From an uncultured Nocardioides sp. (GTDB taxonomy: Bacteria > Actinomycetota > Actinomycetes > Propionibacteriales > Nocardioidaceae), in assembly GCF_947489365.1 (NCBI RefSeq), contig NZ_CANLDB010000003.1, forward strand, positions 186,001 through 250,000: DNA of 64,000 bases, read 5' to 3'. Of this stretch, positions 25,109-33,626 are shown in pieces. The notes beneath the pieces were generated by a model. It did not search any database. It had not been told where the DNA came from and worked only from the letters and a program-made list of their open reading frames with translations. Position 1 is the stretch's first letter; each line of letters starts with the position of its first letter. The position numbers and the translations under genes are program-made.

Positions 25109-26101
25109 ATGACCGCCGTCCTCGGCACGGCCGGCGCGAGCGCGGCGAACCGTGAGGGCGACGCCGACTACGACATCGTCTGGCCGTGGTCGCGCCGCCA
25201 GCGCCCCGGCACCGGGATCGTGCTGCGGGTCAAGGACGAGGCGCGCTCCCTGCCCTGGGTCTTGCCGCCCCTGCTGCGGACGGCGACCGAGGTGGTGCTG
25301 GTCGACAACGGCTCGACCGACGGGACCCCGGACGTCGCCCGCCGGGTGGCCGACGCCACCGGCCTGGGCGGGAAGCTCACCGTCACCGAGTACCCCTTCC
25401 AGGTGAGCCGCTGCGGCCCCGAGCACCTGTACACGCCGGCCGACTCGGTGCACTCCCTGGTGTGGTTCTACTCGTGGTCGTTCGCGCACCTGTCGACGAC
25501 GTACTCGGTGAAGTGGGACGGCGACATGGTCCTGACCCGGGAGGGCGAGGAGCTGCTGCGCGAGCTCGCGTGGCGCCTGCCGGGCCGCGAGGCGGTGCTC
25601 TACGTGCCGCGCCACAGCCTGTACGTCGAGTCCGACCGCGTCGCCTACCTCGACCTGGGGCTCTTCAACGCGGAGCCGTTCGGCTACCCGATGTCGCCGG
25701 CGTACCCGCACGTGAAGGCGTTCGAGTGGGAGCTGCGGATCCACCCCGAGGGTGTGGACCACGTGAAGCTGCCCGAGGGCACCTGCCTGGAGCTGAAGTA
25801 CCTGGACTCCGACGAGTTCGCCCACTGGACCGACGTCGACGCGTTCGCCACCAGCCTCCGGACCCGTCGCAAGCGGCGCGAGCACCGGCTCTTCACCGAC
25901 CTGGTCGAGGGCCGGTGGGAGGAGCACGCCGCCAGCGGCCTGCACCGGATCGAGGTACCGGCCGGCTCGGGGGCCCATGTGGTCGACCACGTCACCGAGG
26001 TGTGGCTGCCCGCCGCCCCGCGGCCGCTGGTCGACCCGGCGCTGCGCCGCCTCACCTCGCAGGACCGCGCCCGGGGACGCCGGCAGCAGGAGCCGACGTG
26101 A
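25109..26101 (+). CDS. GT2-family glycosyltransferase (first of a tandem pair)
   Basis: 330-residue GT-A fold enzyme. GIVLRVKDEARSLPWVLPPLL and VVLVDNGSTDGTPDVARR give the UDP-sugar-binding first half, and KWDGDMVLT supplies the DxD-type metal motif (DGD). The C-terminal part, including HVKAFEWELRIHPEG, is shared with the next gene. No membrane segment is seen, so it acts in the cytoplasm or at the inner face. It overlaps the next gene by 4 nt (GTGA). Donor and acceptor are unknown. Confidence 0.85.
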   Translation: MTAVLGTAGASAANREGDADYDIVWPWSRRQRPGTGIVLRVKDEARSLPWVLPPLLRTATEVVLVDNGSTDGTPDVARRVADATGLGGKLTVTEYPFQVSRCGPEHLYTPADSVHSLVWFYSWSFAHLSTTYSVKWDGDMVLTREGEELLRELAWRLPGREAVLYVPRHSLYVESDRVAYLDLGLFNAEPFGYPMSPAYPHVKAFEWELRIHPEGVDHVKLPEGTCLELKYLDSDEFAHWTDVDAFATSLRTRRKRREHRLFTDLVEGRWEEHAASGLHRIEVPAGSGAHVVDHVTEVWLPAAPRPLVDPALRRLTSQDRARGRRQQEPT

Positions 26102-27036
26102 CGCCGGCGACCCGGCCCCCGGACATCGCCAACCTCGAGGGCCACGAGGGGTACGACGTCCGCTGGGCCTGGAACGACGGGCCGCTCGAGACCGGCCTGA
26201 CCTGCGTGTTCCGGGTGAAGGACGAGGCCCGCAACCTGCCGTGGGTGCTGCCCGGGATCCTCGCCGCGGTGCAGCACGTCGTCGTGGTCGACAACGGCTC
26301 CTCCGACGGCACCCTGGACGTCGCCGCGCGCGTGGCCGCCGAGCAGGACGCCTCGGACCGGGTGACGCTGCTCGAGTACCCGTTCCGCGTCAGCCGCGCC
26401 GGCACGGAGAACCTCTCCACCCGCGCCGACTCGGTCCACAGCCTCACCCACTTCTACAACTGGTCGTTCGGCCACGTGCGGACGTCGTACTCGATGAAGT
26501 GGGACGGCGACATGGTGCTCACCGAGGAGGGCGTGCGGACGCTCGCCGACCTGGCCTGGCAGCTGGAGGGCTCCGGTGCGGTCGCCCTCGTGCCGCGGCA
26601 CTCGATGACCGTGGTGTCGGACTCCGAGGCCTGGATCGACCTGGGCGTCGACTTCCGCGAGCCGTGGATCTACCCGATGGGCCCGGAGTACGTGCACAAG
26701 AAGGCGTTCGAGTGGGAGCTCCGCGTCTTCCCCGAGGACACCGAGCGGATCCACCTCCCGCCCGGGATGTGCGTCGAGCTGAAGTGGCTGGACGCCGACG
26801 AGTTCGCCCACTGGAGCAGCACGGCGTTCAGCGAGGTCCGCATCCCCCGCAAGCGCCGCGAGTGGCAGGTCGACCGCGCGATCCGCGAGGGCCGCCCGGA
26901 GTCCGTCTTCGGCCTGCGGCACATCACCGCCCCGCCCGGCGTGCACGTCGTCGACCACGTCGTCCGCGACTGGCTTCCCCGCGCCCCGCGCCCCCTCGTC
27001 ACCCGCGACCCCGCCGCCGAGCCCGACGCCGTCTGA
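26098..27036 (+). CDS. GT2-family glycosyltransferase (second of a tandem pair)
   Basis: 312-residue paralogue of the preceding protein, alignable over its length: CVFRVKDEARNLPWVLPGIL, VVVVDNGSSDGTLDVAAR, the metal motif KWDGDMVLT, and HKKAFEWELRVFPED. GTG 26098 overlaps the upstream stop (GTGA) and the frame is otherwise open far upstream as shadow sequence. The pair looks like a local duplication whose members may add successive sugars. It ends the operon that began with the sulfotransferase-like gene; a repeat array follows. Confidence 0.85.
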   Translation: MTPATRPPDIANLEGHEGYDVRWAWNDGPLETGLTCVFRVKDEARNLPWVLPGILAAVQHVVVVDNGSSDGTLDVAARVAAEQDASDRVTLLEYPFRVSRAGTENLSTRADSVHSLTHFYNWSFGHVRTSYSMKWDGDMVLTEEGVRTLADLAWQLEGSGAVALVPRHSMTVVSDSEAWIDLGVDFREPWIYPMGPEYVHKKAFEWELRVFPEDTERIHLPPGMCVELKWLDADEFAHWSSTAFSEVRIPRKRREWQVDRAIREGRPESVFGLRHITAPPGVHVVDHVVRDWLPRAPRPLVTRDPAAEPDAV

Positions 27037-27044
27037 GCCCGGCC

Positions 27045-27345
27045 CACCTCGATCTGCGGTCGCGGCCCAGGTGGTCGAGCAGCACGCGAGCGCAGCGAGC
27101 GCGCGTCGTCGAGACCTCGGTGGTTCACCGGGTGCCGGGATCTCGTGGCTCGGCCGTGGCCGGCCTCGCACCTCGATCTCCGGTCGGGTCCCGGCTGGTC
27201 GAGCAGCACGCGAGCGCAGCGAGCGCGCGTCGTCGAGACCTCGGTGGTTCACCGGGTGCCGGGATCTCGTGGCTCGGCCGTGGCCGGCCTCGCACCTCGA
27301 TCTCCGGCCGCGGCCAGGTGGTCGAGCGCGCGTCGTCGAGACCTC
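27045..27345. repeat. 124-bp tandem repeat array (two full copies plus a shortened third)
   Basis: Units start at 27045, 27169 and 27293, each opening CACCTCGATCT. Each unit contains GGTCGAGCAGCACGCGAG... to CGTCGTCGAGACC, an imperfect palindrome, then GGGATCTCGTGGCTCGGCC. The third copy lacks about 16 bp of the GAGCGCAGCGAGC core. The region 27037-27365 contains no gene. The GGTCGAGC...CGAGACC motif recurs at 47741-47794 and the TCTCGTGGCTCGG part at 59194. Confidence 0.85.
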
Positions 27346-27365
27346 GGTGCGTCGCCCGGTCCGGG

Positions 27366-27971
27366 TCAGGCGGGGGGTGGGTCCGGGCGGGTGGAGCGGT
27401 GGAGGGCACCCTCGAAGAAGACCACGTAGCGGCCCTGGTCGATCTGCTCGGACCTGACGGTCGACACCAGGTCGTGCTCGGCGGCGTCGCCGACGGCGGA
27501 GACGTACTCGAGCCAGTCCTCAGGGGTGATCGCGATGGTCACGCCGTCGCCCTCCGCCAGACCGGGGCCGACGACGCGGGCGCCGACGCGGGCGACCATC
27601 TGGTCCCACAGCTCCTGCGGGTCCCGGATGGCGGCGGTGACGTTCTCGGCGTGCACGGGGTCGCTGAGGTCGGCGGCGGCGAAGGCGGCGCCGGTGAAGA
27701 GCATGCGGGCCAGCCAGTCGACGTACGGGACCCGGGCCTCGCGCCACTCGCGGTCGAAGCGGACGCGGGCGTCGGACTCCCAGCAGGTGCCGTCGACCTC
27801 GGTGCCGCGGCAGCTGACCAGGAGCTCGTCGATGCCGTCGGCCGCGACCTCGGTCGCGAGGCGGGTCACGACGACCTCCGCGGCGGGGTAGGCGAGGTCG
27901 CGGTCGTGGAGCGCACGCAGCCGGCGGGGCAGCTCCCGCGCCAGCTCGTGGAGGTACGACACCTCGTCCAT
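27366..27971 (-). CDS. Hypothetical protein
   Basis: 201 residues, no family recognised. The sequence is soluble and acidic, without signal peptide or membrane helix. It starts MDEVSYLHELARELPRRLRAL and has two cysteines (CRGTEVDGTCWESD). ATG 27971 is the only reasonable start; upstream frame is shadow. It diverges from the CaiB-type gene across 36 bp that contain a small palindrome, GGGGCA-GTA-TGCCCC (27974-27988), overlapping its own start region. Codon use and GC pattern are like neighbours, supporting a real gene. Confidence 0.65.
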   Translation of the reverse strand: MDEVSYLHELARELPRRLRALHDRDLAYPAAEVVVTRLATEVAADGIDELLVSCRGTEVDGTCWESDARVRFDREWREARVPYVDWLARMLFTGAAFAAADLSDPVHAENVTAAIRDPQELWDQMVARVGARVVGPGLAEGDGVTIAITPEDWLEYVSAVGDAAEHDLVSTVRSEQIDQGRYVVFFEGALHRSTRPDPPPA

Positions 27972-28007
27972 GGGGGGCAGTATGCCCCTCCCTGGCAAGA
28001 TCCGGGC

Positions 28008-29165
28008 ATGGTCGAGTCGACAGATCCTCCGCGGACCGGGCCGCTGCAGGGTGTGAAGGTGGTCGAGATCGCCGGGATCGGCCCCGGTCCGCACGCCTGC
28101 ACGATCCTCGCCGACCTCGGTGCGGACGTCGTCCGGCTCGAGCGTCCGCAGGGCGGAGCGGTGTCCTCCGGGCCCACCGACCTGCTCACCCGCGGCCGGC
28201 CCAGCGTGGGCATCGACCTCAAGCACCCGGAGGCCGCGGGGCTCGTCCTGGACCTCGTCGCCGGCGCAGACGTGCTGGTCGAGGGCATGCGACCGGGCAC
28301 CACCGAGCGGCTCGGGATCGGCCCCGACGCCTGCTGGGAGCGCAATCCCGCGCTCGTCTACGGCCGCATGACGGGATGGGGCCAGGACGGCCCCCTCGCG
28401 CCGTACGCCGGGCACGACATGAACTACGTCGCGCTCACCGGGGCGCTGCACGGGCTCGGGCAGGACCCGGACCGACCGCACTTCCCGATGAACCTGCTCG
28501 GCGACTTCGGCGGCGGGTCGACGTACCTCGTCATCGGGATCCTCGCCGCGCTCCTGGAGTCGAAGGTCTCCGGGCGCGGGCAGGTCGTCGACGCCGCGAT
28601 CACCGACGGCACCGCCCACCTCAACGCGATGACGATGGGCTTCCTCGCCGGCGGCGGCCACGTCGAGCGCCGCGCCTCGAACTTCCTGGACGGCGGCCAG
28701 CCCTACTACGACCTGTACGCCACCGCCGACGGCCGCCACATGAGCGTCGGGCCGCTGGAGCCGAAGTTCTACGACGAGTTCTGCCGCCTCCTCGGCATCA
28801 CCGACGATGCGCCCGACCGGTGGGACCCCGCCCGGGCCGACGAGCTGCGCCGGCTGGTCGCCGGGCGCTTCGCGCAGCGCACCATGGCCGACTGGACCGC
28901 CGTGTTCGAGCACACCGACGCCTGCGTCGCGCCCGTCCTGACGATGGCCGAGGCCGCCGAGCACCCCCACAACGTCGCCCGCGGCACCCTGGTGGAGCGG
29001 GACGGGATCCTGCAGCCGGGACCGGCGCCGCGGTTCTCCCGGACCGCGCCGGAGCTGACCACCGGCCCCTCCTCGCCGGGCAGCGGGACCCGGGACGCCC
29101 TCGCCGCCTGGGGCGTCGCCGACCTCGACGGCCTGCTCGAGCGCGGGGTCGTCACGCAGACGTGA
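28008..29165 (+). CDS. CaiB/BaiF family CoA enzyme, alpha-methylacyl-CoA racemase-like
   Basis: 385 residues of the class III CoA-transferase fold. It begins LQGVKVVEIAGIGPGPHACTILADLGADVVRLE, a segment shared with alpha-methylacyl-CoA racemases (Mcr/AMACR). The catalytic region GHDMNYVALTGAL resembles the Asp-containing motif of AMACR, and GWGQDGPLAPYAGHD supplies the His/Asp pair region. The probable role is epimerising 2-methylacyl-CoA during branched-chain fatty acid or sterol side-chain degradation. ATG 28008 follows a CAAGAT box by 6 nt. The next gene begins within or just after its end. A CoA-transferase specificity remains possible. Confidence 0.85.
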   Translation: MVESTDPPRTGPLQGVKVVEIAGIGPGPHACTILADLGADVVRLERPQGGAVSSGPTDLLTRGRPSVGIDLKHPEAAGLVLDLVAGADVLVEGMRPGTTERLGIGPDACWERNPALVYGRMTGWGQDGPLAPYAGHDMNYVALTGALHGLGQDPDRPHFPMNLLGDFGGGSTYLVIGILAALLESKVSGRGQVVDAAITDGTAHLNAMTMGFLAGGGHVERRASNFLDGGQPYYDLYATADGRHMSVGPLEPKFYDEFCRLLGITDDAPDRWDPARADELRRLVAGRFAQRTMADWTAVFEHTDACVAPVLTMAEAAEHPHNVARGTLVERDGILQPGPAPRFSRTAPELTTGPSSPGSGTRDALAAWGVADLDGLLERGVVTQT

Positions 29166-29233
29166 GCCACCCGCAGCCGGCCCGTGGTGTCGTGTTCGAC
29201 GCGCCGTCACCCGACCCCGGTCCCCTGGGGGCC

Positions 29234-30151
29234 GTGATCACCCGACGGACCACCCTGGCCGGGACGGCGGCGCTCGTGGGGGCGGGCGTGCTGGGCTCGG
29301 CCCGCCGCGCCGGCGCCCGCGACCCCGGGCCGCTGATCGGCCCCGCCCTCGGCGAGGACCTCCACGTCATGAGCTTCAACGTGCGCGTCCCGCAGCCGGG
29401 CACCCGGCCCGGGGACCCCGACCACTGGGGCGACCGGGAGCCGTACGTCGTCCGGCTGCTCGCCGACGAGCAGCCCACCGTGCTCGGCCTGCAGGAGGTG
29501 ACCGCCGCCCACCTCGACGCCCTGGCCGAGGCCCTCCCCGGCCACCACCTGCTCGGCTTCGGGTACGGCGAGGAGACCCTGGCCGGCTACCCGGTCCTGG
29601 CGTACGACGCCGACCGGCTCGAGCTCCTCGACCACGTCCAGCTGGCGCTCTCCGCGACGCCCGACCTCCCCGACTCCCGCGGCTGGGGCAACCGGTTCGC
29701 CCGCAGCCTCGTCCGGGCCCGGCTGCGCGACCGGACCACCGGCCGGGTGCTCGGCGTCGTCGCCACCCACCTCGACCACGAGTCGGAGTTCGCCCGCGTC
29801 GGCGGCGCCCGGCTGGTGCGGGAGCAGGTCGCCGCCCTCGACTGCCCGACGCTGGTCGTCGGCGACTTCAACGCCGCGGCGGCCGCCAGCCTGCCGTCGG
29901 CGGTGCTGACCGGCGACGGGGTGCTGCGCGACACCTGGACGACCGCCACCAGCCGCATCACCCCCGCCTGGGGCACCTTCCCGAGCTACGGCCCGCCGGT
30001 GCGGGGCGGACGGCGCATCGACTGGCTCCTGGCCGGCGACCAGGTGACGGTCGCGCGGACGGCGATCAACGCCACCCGTTACTCCTCGGCCACCGGCGAG
30101 CGGTGGCCGAGCGACCACACCCCGGTCCAGGCGCTGGTGCGCCTCACCTGA
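29234..30151 (+). CDS. Secreted endonuclease/exonuclease/phosphatase-fold protein (first paralogue)
   Basis: EEP-fold hydrolase, probably exported by Tat. From GTG 29234 the protein starts VITRRTTLAGTAALVGAGVLG, a twin-arginine signal. Catalytic motifs are MSFNVRV, GLQEV (metal Glu), HLDHES, VVGDFNA and the final SDHTPVQ. An earlier GTG at 29162 overlaps the upstream stop (GTGA) but would put 24 acidic residues before the Tat motif. It is closely similar to the protein at 33627-34586. Substrate (nucleic acid, phospholipid, inositol phosphate) is unknown. About 305 residues. Confidence 0.82.
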   Translation: MITRRTTLAGTAALVGAGVLGSARRAGARDPGPLIGPALGEDLHVMSFNVRVPQPGTRPGDPDHWGDREPYVVRLLADEQPTVLGLQEVTAAHLDALAEALPGHHLLGFGYGEETLAGYPVLAYDADRLELLDHVQLALSATPDLPDSRGWGNRFARSLVRARLRDRTTGRVLGVVATHLDHESEFARVGGARLVREQVAALDCPTLVVGDFNAAAAASLPSAVLTGDGVLRDTWTTATSRITPAWGTFPSYGPPVRGGRRIDWLLAGDQVTVARTAINATRYSSATGERWPSDHTPVQALVRLT

Positions 30152-30206
30152 GGTCCCCCTCGCGGGCCCAGGTGGCCGCGACGCAGGCCACATCGCCCGC
30201 CTGGCC

Positions 30207-30212
30207 TACGAT
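30207..30212 (+). promoter_or_regulatory. -10 box TACGAT of the amino acid ABC operon (leaderless)
   Basis: TACGAT, 6 nt, then ATG 30219 with no ribosome site. It lies 55 bp after the EEP stop codon. Confidence 0.45.
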
Positions 30213-30218
30213 CCTGAC

Positions 30219-31097
30219 ATGCGTACGCCCCGTCCCACCGCCCTCGCGGGCCCCCTCGCCGGCCTCCTCGTCGCCACCGCCGCCCTCGCGGCCTGCGCGC
30301 CCGTCGACGAGGCCGACACCGGCTCCGACGGCGGCGAGGCCGCCGCCTCCTGCGAGCCCGGCGAGCTGCTCACGATCACCGACGGCACCCTGACCGTCGC
30401 GACCGACACCCCGGCGTACCCGCCGTACTTCGTCGACGACGACCCGACCAACGGCGAGGGCTTCGAGTCGGCCGTCGCGTACGCCGTCGCCGAGGAGCTC
30501 GGCTTCTCCGACGACGACGTGACCTGGGTCGAGGTGCCGTTCGACAACTCCTACGCCCCGGGCCCGAAGCGCTTCGACTTCGACATCAACCAGATCTCGA
30601 TCACCCCCGAGCGCGAGCAGGCGGTCGACTTCTCCGAGGGCTACTACACCGCCACCCAGGCCGTCGTCGTCCTGGAGGACGGCGCCCCGGAGATCGGCTC
30701 GCTCGACGACCTGGCGGGCCTCGAGCTCGGCGCCCAGTCGGGCACGACCAGCCTCACCGCGATCCGCGACGCCATCCAGCCCGACGAGGACCCCCTGGTC
30801 TTCAAGAACACCAACGCCGCCACGCAGGCCCTGCAGAACGGTCAGGTCGAGGCGATCGTCGCCGACCTCCCGACCGCGCTGTACATCACCGCCGCCCAGC
30901 TCGACGGCGGCGTCGTCGCCGGCCAGTTCGAGTACGCCGGCGAGCAGGCCGAGGAGTTCGGCCTGCTGCTCGAGAAGGGCAACCCCCTGACCACCTGCGT
31001 CGACGAGGCCGTCACCGCCCTGCGCGAGGACGGGACCCTCGACGGGCTCGAGCAGGAGTGGCTCTCGGAGTCGGTCGACGTGCCCGTGCTGCAGTGA
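30219..31097 (+). CDS. Polar amino acid ABC transporter, substrate-binding lipoprotein
   Basis: 292 residues. The lipoprotein signal has lipobox LAAC (Cys at about residue 26), anchoring it outside the membrane. The SBP family 3 fold includes LTVATDTPAYPPYF, the strand FDFDINQISITPEREQAVDFS and LGAQSGTTSLTAI, the ligand-binding elements for amino acids. It is the first gene of a three-component importer with overlapping stops and starts. The exact amino acid is not readable; glutamate/glutamine or arginine-type binding are possibilities. Confidence 0.9.
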   Translation: MRTPRPTALAGPLAGLLVATAALAACAPVDEADTGSDGGEAAASCEPGELLTITDGTLTVATDTPAYPPYFVDDDPTNGEGFESAVAYAVAEELGFSDDDVTWVEVPFDNSYAPGPKRFDFDINQISITPEREQAVDFSEGYYTATQAVVVLEDGAPEIGSLDDLAGLELGAQSGTTSLTAIRDAIQPDEDPLVFKNTNAATQALQNGQVEAIVADLPTALYITAAQLDGGVVAGQFEYAGEQAEEFGLLLEKGNPLTTCVDEAVTALREDGTLDGLEQEWLSESVDVPVLQ

Positions 31098-31966
31098 CGA
31101 CCATCCCGCCCGGGGCGAAGGCGCCGGCCTGGACCCCGTCCGAGCACGAGGTCGCCCGTCGCGCCGTACGACGACGTCTGCGGCGCCGTGGCGTCCTCGT
31201 CGCCGGTGTCGCCACCGTCGTCGGGCTGGGGCTGCTCGTCGCCCTCGTCGTGCTGTCCCCGGGGTGGCAGCGGGTGCAGGAGACCTTCCTGTCGCCGTAC
31301 CACGCCCGTCAGGCGCTGCCCTCGATCGCCGAGGGCTTCCTGCTCAACGTGGCCATGTTCATGGTCGCCGAGCCGCTCATCCTCGTGCTCGGCACGCTCG
31401 TCGCCGTCGTCCGCGGCACCACGTCGCCGTGGCTGACCCCGCTGCGCCTCCTCGCCGTCGCGTACGTCGACCTGTTCCGCGGCCTGCCCACCCTGCTGGT
31501 GGTCTTCCTCTTCGCGTTCGGGATCCCGGCCCTGCAGCTGCAGGGCGTGACGACCAGCCTCTTCTGGCTGGCCACCGCGGCCCTGGTGCTCTGCTACGGC
31601 GCGTACGTCGCCGAGGTCATCCGCGCCGGCATCGACTCGGTCCACCCCTCCCAGGTCGCCAGCGCCCGGTCGCTGGCGCTGAGCCAGTCGCAGGTGATGC
31701 GGTTCGTCGTCCTGCCGCAGGCCGGGCGGCGCGTCGTCCCGCCGCTGATGAACGATTTCGTGTCGCTGCAGAAGGACACCGCGCTGGTGGCCTCGGTCGG
31801 GGTCTTCGAGGCCCTCTTCGCGGCGCAGGACTACGGCAACTACAACTTCAACTACACCCCGCTGCTCGTCGCGGGATTGTTCTTCGTCGCCCTGACGATC
31901 CCGCTGGCGCGGGTCACCGACGCCCTGGGCCGCCGGGTCGCCGAGCGCGAGCGAGGTGGCCGGTGA
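31094..31966 (+). CDS. Polar amino acid ABC transporter permease
   Basis: 290-residue inner-membrane subunit with about five or six helices. The HisM-type EAA loop reads EVIRAGIDSVHPSQVASARSLALSQ, where the ATPase docks, and YVDLFRGLPTLLVVFLFAFG is the typical RGxPxL segment. GTG 31094 overlaps the binding-protein stop (GTGA), and its own stop overlaps the ATPase start. A polar N-terminal extension of about 40 residues precedes TM1. Single permease gene, so it probably forms a homodimer. Confidence 0.9.
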   Translation: MTTIPPGAKAPAWTPSEHEVARRAVRRRLRRRGVLVAGVATVVGLGLLVALVVLSPGWQRVQETFLSPYHARQALPSIAEGFLLNVAMFMVAEPLILVLGTLVAVVRGTTSPWLTPLRLLAVAYVDLFRGLPTLLVVFLFAFGIPALQLQGVTTSLFWLATAALVLCYGAYVAEVIRAGIDSVHPSQVASARSLALSQSQVMRFVVLPQAGRRVVPPLMNDFVSLQKDTALVASVGVFEALFAAQDYGNYNFNYTPLLVAGLFFVALTIPLARVTDALGRRVAERERGGR

Positions 31967-32733
31967 CCGGCAGCGCGCCCCCCCTGCTCGAGGTCCGCGG
32001 CCTCCGCAAGACGTACGGCGACCGCGTGGTCCTCGACGGCCTCGACCTCGCCGTCGACACCCACGAGGTGGTCTGCCTCATCGGCGCCTCCGGGTCCGGC
32101 AAGTCGACGCTGCTGCGCTGCGTCAACCTGCTGGAGTCCGTCGACGACGGCCGGGTGCTGCTCGACGGCCGGGAGGTCACCGACCCGACCGTCGACCCCC
32201 GCGACGTGCGTCGCGACATCGGCGTCGTCTTCCAGGCCTACAACCTGTTCCCGCACCTGACGGCGCTCGACAACTGCACACTGGCCCCGGTGCGGGTCCA
32301 CGGCGTACCGAGGTCGGAGGCGGTCGACCGCGCCCGGGGCCTGCTGGATCGCTTCGGCCTCGCCGCGCAGGCCGACGTCCACCCCGACCGGCTCTCGGGG
32401 GGCCAGCAGCAGCGGGTCGCCCTCGTCCGGGCGCTGTGCACCCAGCCCCGGCTTCTCCTGCTCGACGAGATCACCGCGGCGCTCGACCCCGAGCTCGTCG
32501 GCGACGTCCTCGAGCTGGTCCGCGCCGAGGCCGAGGCGGGCATGACGATGCTCCTGGCCACCCACGAGATGGCGTTCGCGCGCGAGGTCGCGTCCCGCGT
32601 CGCCTACCTCCACCAGGGTCGGGTGCTCGAGATCGGTCCGCCCGCGCAGGTGCTCGGCGACCCGACCGAGGAGGCCACCCGGCGGTTCCTGCGCCGCGTC
32701 CTGCCCGAGCGCCCGCCGGGGGCCCCGGCGTGA
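31963..32733 (+). CDS. Polar amino acid ABC transporter ATP-binding protein
   Basis: 256-residue nucleotide-binding subunit: Walker A GASGSGKSTLL, Q-loop FQAYNLFPHLTALDN, signature LSGGQQQRVALVRAL, Walker B LLLLDEITAALD, and H-loop ATHEMAFA. The closing motif of this amino acid importer class is present. GTG 31963 overlaps the permease stop (GTGA). It powers uptake with the preceding two proteins and overlaps a TetR regulator gene. Confidence 0.92.
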   Translation: MTGSAPPLLEVRGLRKTYGDRVVLDGLDLAVDTHEVVCLIGASGSGKSTLLRCVNLLESVDDGRVLLDGREVTDPTVDPRDVRRDIGVVFQAYNLFPHLTALDNCTLAPVRVHGVPRSEAVDRARGLLDRFGLAAQADVHPDRLSGGQQQRVALVRALCTQPRLLLLDEITAALDPELVGDVLELVRAEAEAGMTMLLATHEMAFAREVASRVAYLHQGRVLEIGPPAQVLGDPTEEATRRFLRRVLPERPPGAPA

Positions 32734-33377
32734 CACGCGGGACCCGCCCCTACCGCTCCCCGGTGCGCGAGCAGCGCGCCGCCGAGACCCGGGTGCTCGT
32801 GGTGCGCACCGCGGCCGACAGCTTCGAGGAGCTCGGCTGGTCGGGCACGACGATGACCCTGATCGCGCAGCGGGCCGGGGTCTCGGTGAAGACCGTCCAC
32901 GCCGTCGGCACCAAGGCGTTCCTCCTGGTCGAGGCCTTCCGCACCCGGTACGTCGGCCGCGGGGGCTGGGCCTCCATCAGCGAGGACCCCGTGTGGCAGG
33001 CGATCTACGCCCTCACCGACCCCGTCGAGGCGGTGCGGCAGCTGACGGAGTGGATCGGGCGGGCGCACCGGGAGTCGGCGAAGCTCTGGTACGTCCTGCG
33101 CACCACGGCCCTCGTCGAGCCCCTGGTGCGCAACGAGTACGACGACCTGCTCCGCTACAAGCGGGAGTCGTACGCGCTGACGGCACGGTGGCTGCTCGAC
33201 CTGGGGATCGTGCCGCCCGAGGAGGTCCCCCCGGAGCTGATGCCCCGGTTCGTCGCGCTGGTCAACCTGACGATGTCGGCGGAGACGTACGCACAGCTCG
33301 TCGTGGACTACGGCTTCAGCCACGAGGAGTACCTGGCGTGGGTGCGTGGGGCGATCCCGTACATCCGTCCCTGCTGA
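32730..33377 (+). CDS. TetR/AcrR-family regulator
   Basis: 215 residues. The N-terminal HTH (about 18-65) reads TMTLIAQRAGVSVKTVHAVGTKAFLLVEAF, followed by an all-helical ligand domain. GTG 32730 overlaps the ATPase stop (GTGA), so it is the fourth gene of the amino acid ABC operon and may autoregulate it. No clear operator was found at the head of the operon; the 12-bp palindrome at 33418-33429 is just after this gene. Confidence 0.85.
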   Translation: MTRGTRPYRSPVREQRAAETRVLVVRTAADSFEELGWSGTTMTLIAQRAGVSVKTVHAVGTKAFLLVEAFRTRYVGRGGWASISEDPVWQAIYALTDPVEAVRQLTEWIGRAHRESAKLWYVLRTTALVEPLVRNEYDDLLRYKRESYALTARWLLDLGIVPPEEVPPELMPRFVALVNLTMSAETYAQLVVDYGFSHEEYLAWVRGAIPYIRPC

Positions 33378-33417
33378 GGCGCGACCACCGAGACGGGGGG
33401 ACAACCGGAACGCCTAT

Positions 33418-33429
33418 TCACTACAGTGA
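33418..33429. promoter_or_regulatory. Palindrome TCACT-AC-AGTGA
   Basis: Perfect 5-bp arms around a 2-nt centre in an AT-richer stretch 41 bp after the TetR gene and about 200 bp before the second EEP gene. It could be an operator for either; no protein can be assigned. Confidence 0.35.
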
Positions 33430-33500
33430 CCGTGCGCCCAATCCTCGTCGCGCCGCCATGGGGCCGGCGTGACGGACGGACCGGGGGCCTCCGGGGGGAG

Positions 33501-33534
33501 GTCGGGCGCCGGGGTCGTGACCCCGGCGCCCGAC
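33501..33534 (+). terminator. Perfect 16-bp stem hairpin after the ABC/TetR operon
   Basis: 33501-33516 (GTCGGGCGCCGGGGTC) and 33519-33534 are exact reverse complements separated by GT. This is the most stable hairpin in the 249-bp gap before the second EEP gene and probably ends the operon. No T-run follows. Confidence 0.65.
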
Positions 33535-33626
33535 GGCACCCCGCCTCCTCCGTCCCGTCCGCGGCGTACGACGCGGAGTCGCCCGCCGTTCAGGCGCGTG
33601 TCACCCGGCTGGGCTGGACTGGGCGC

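Noticed and set aside
29162-29233. Upstream GTG start for the first EEP protein
   Set aside because: It overlaps the CaiB-type stop attractively (GTGA), but would place an acidic 24-residue stretch before the Tat signal. It is kept only as an alternative.
33426-33626. Upstream extension of the second EEP protein
   Set aside because: The open frame crosses a strong hairpin and has no signal-peptide character; ATG 33627 gives a clean Tat-type signal.
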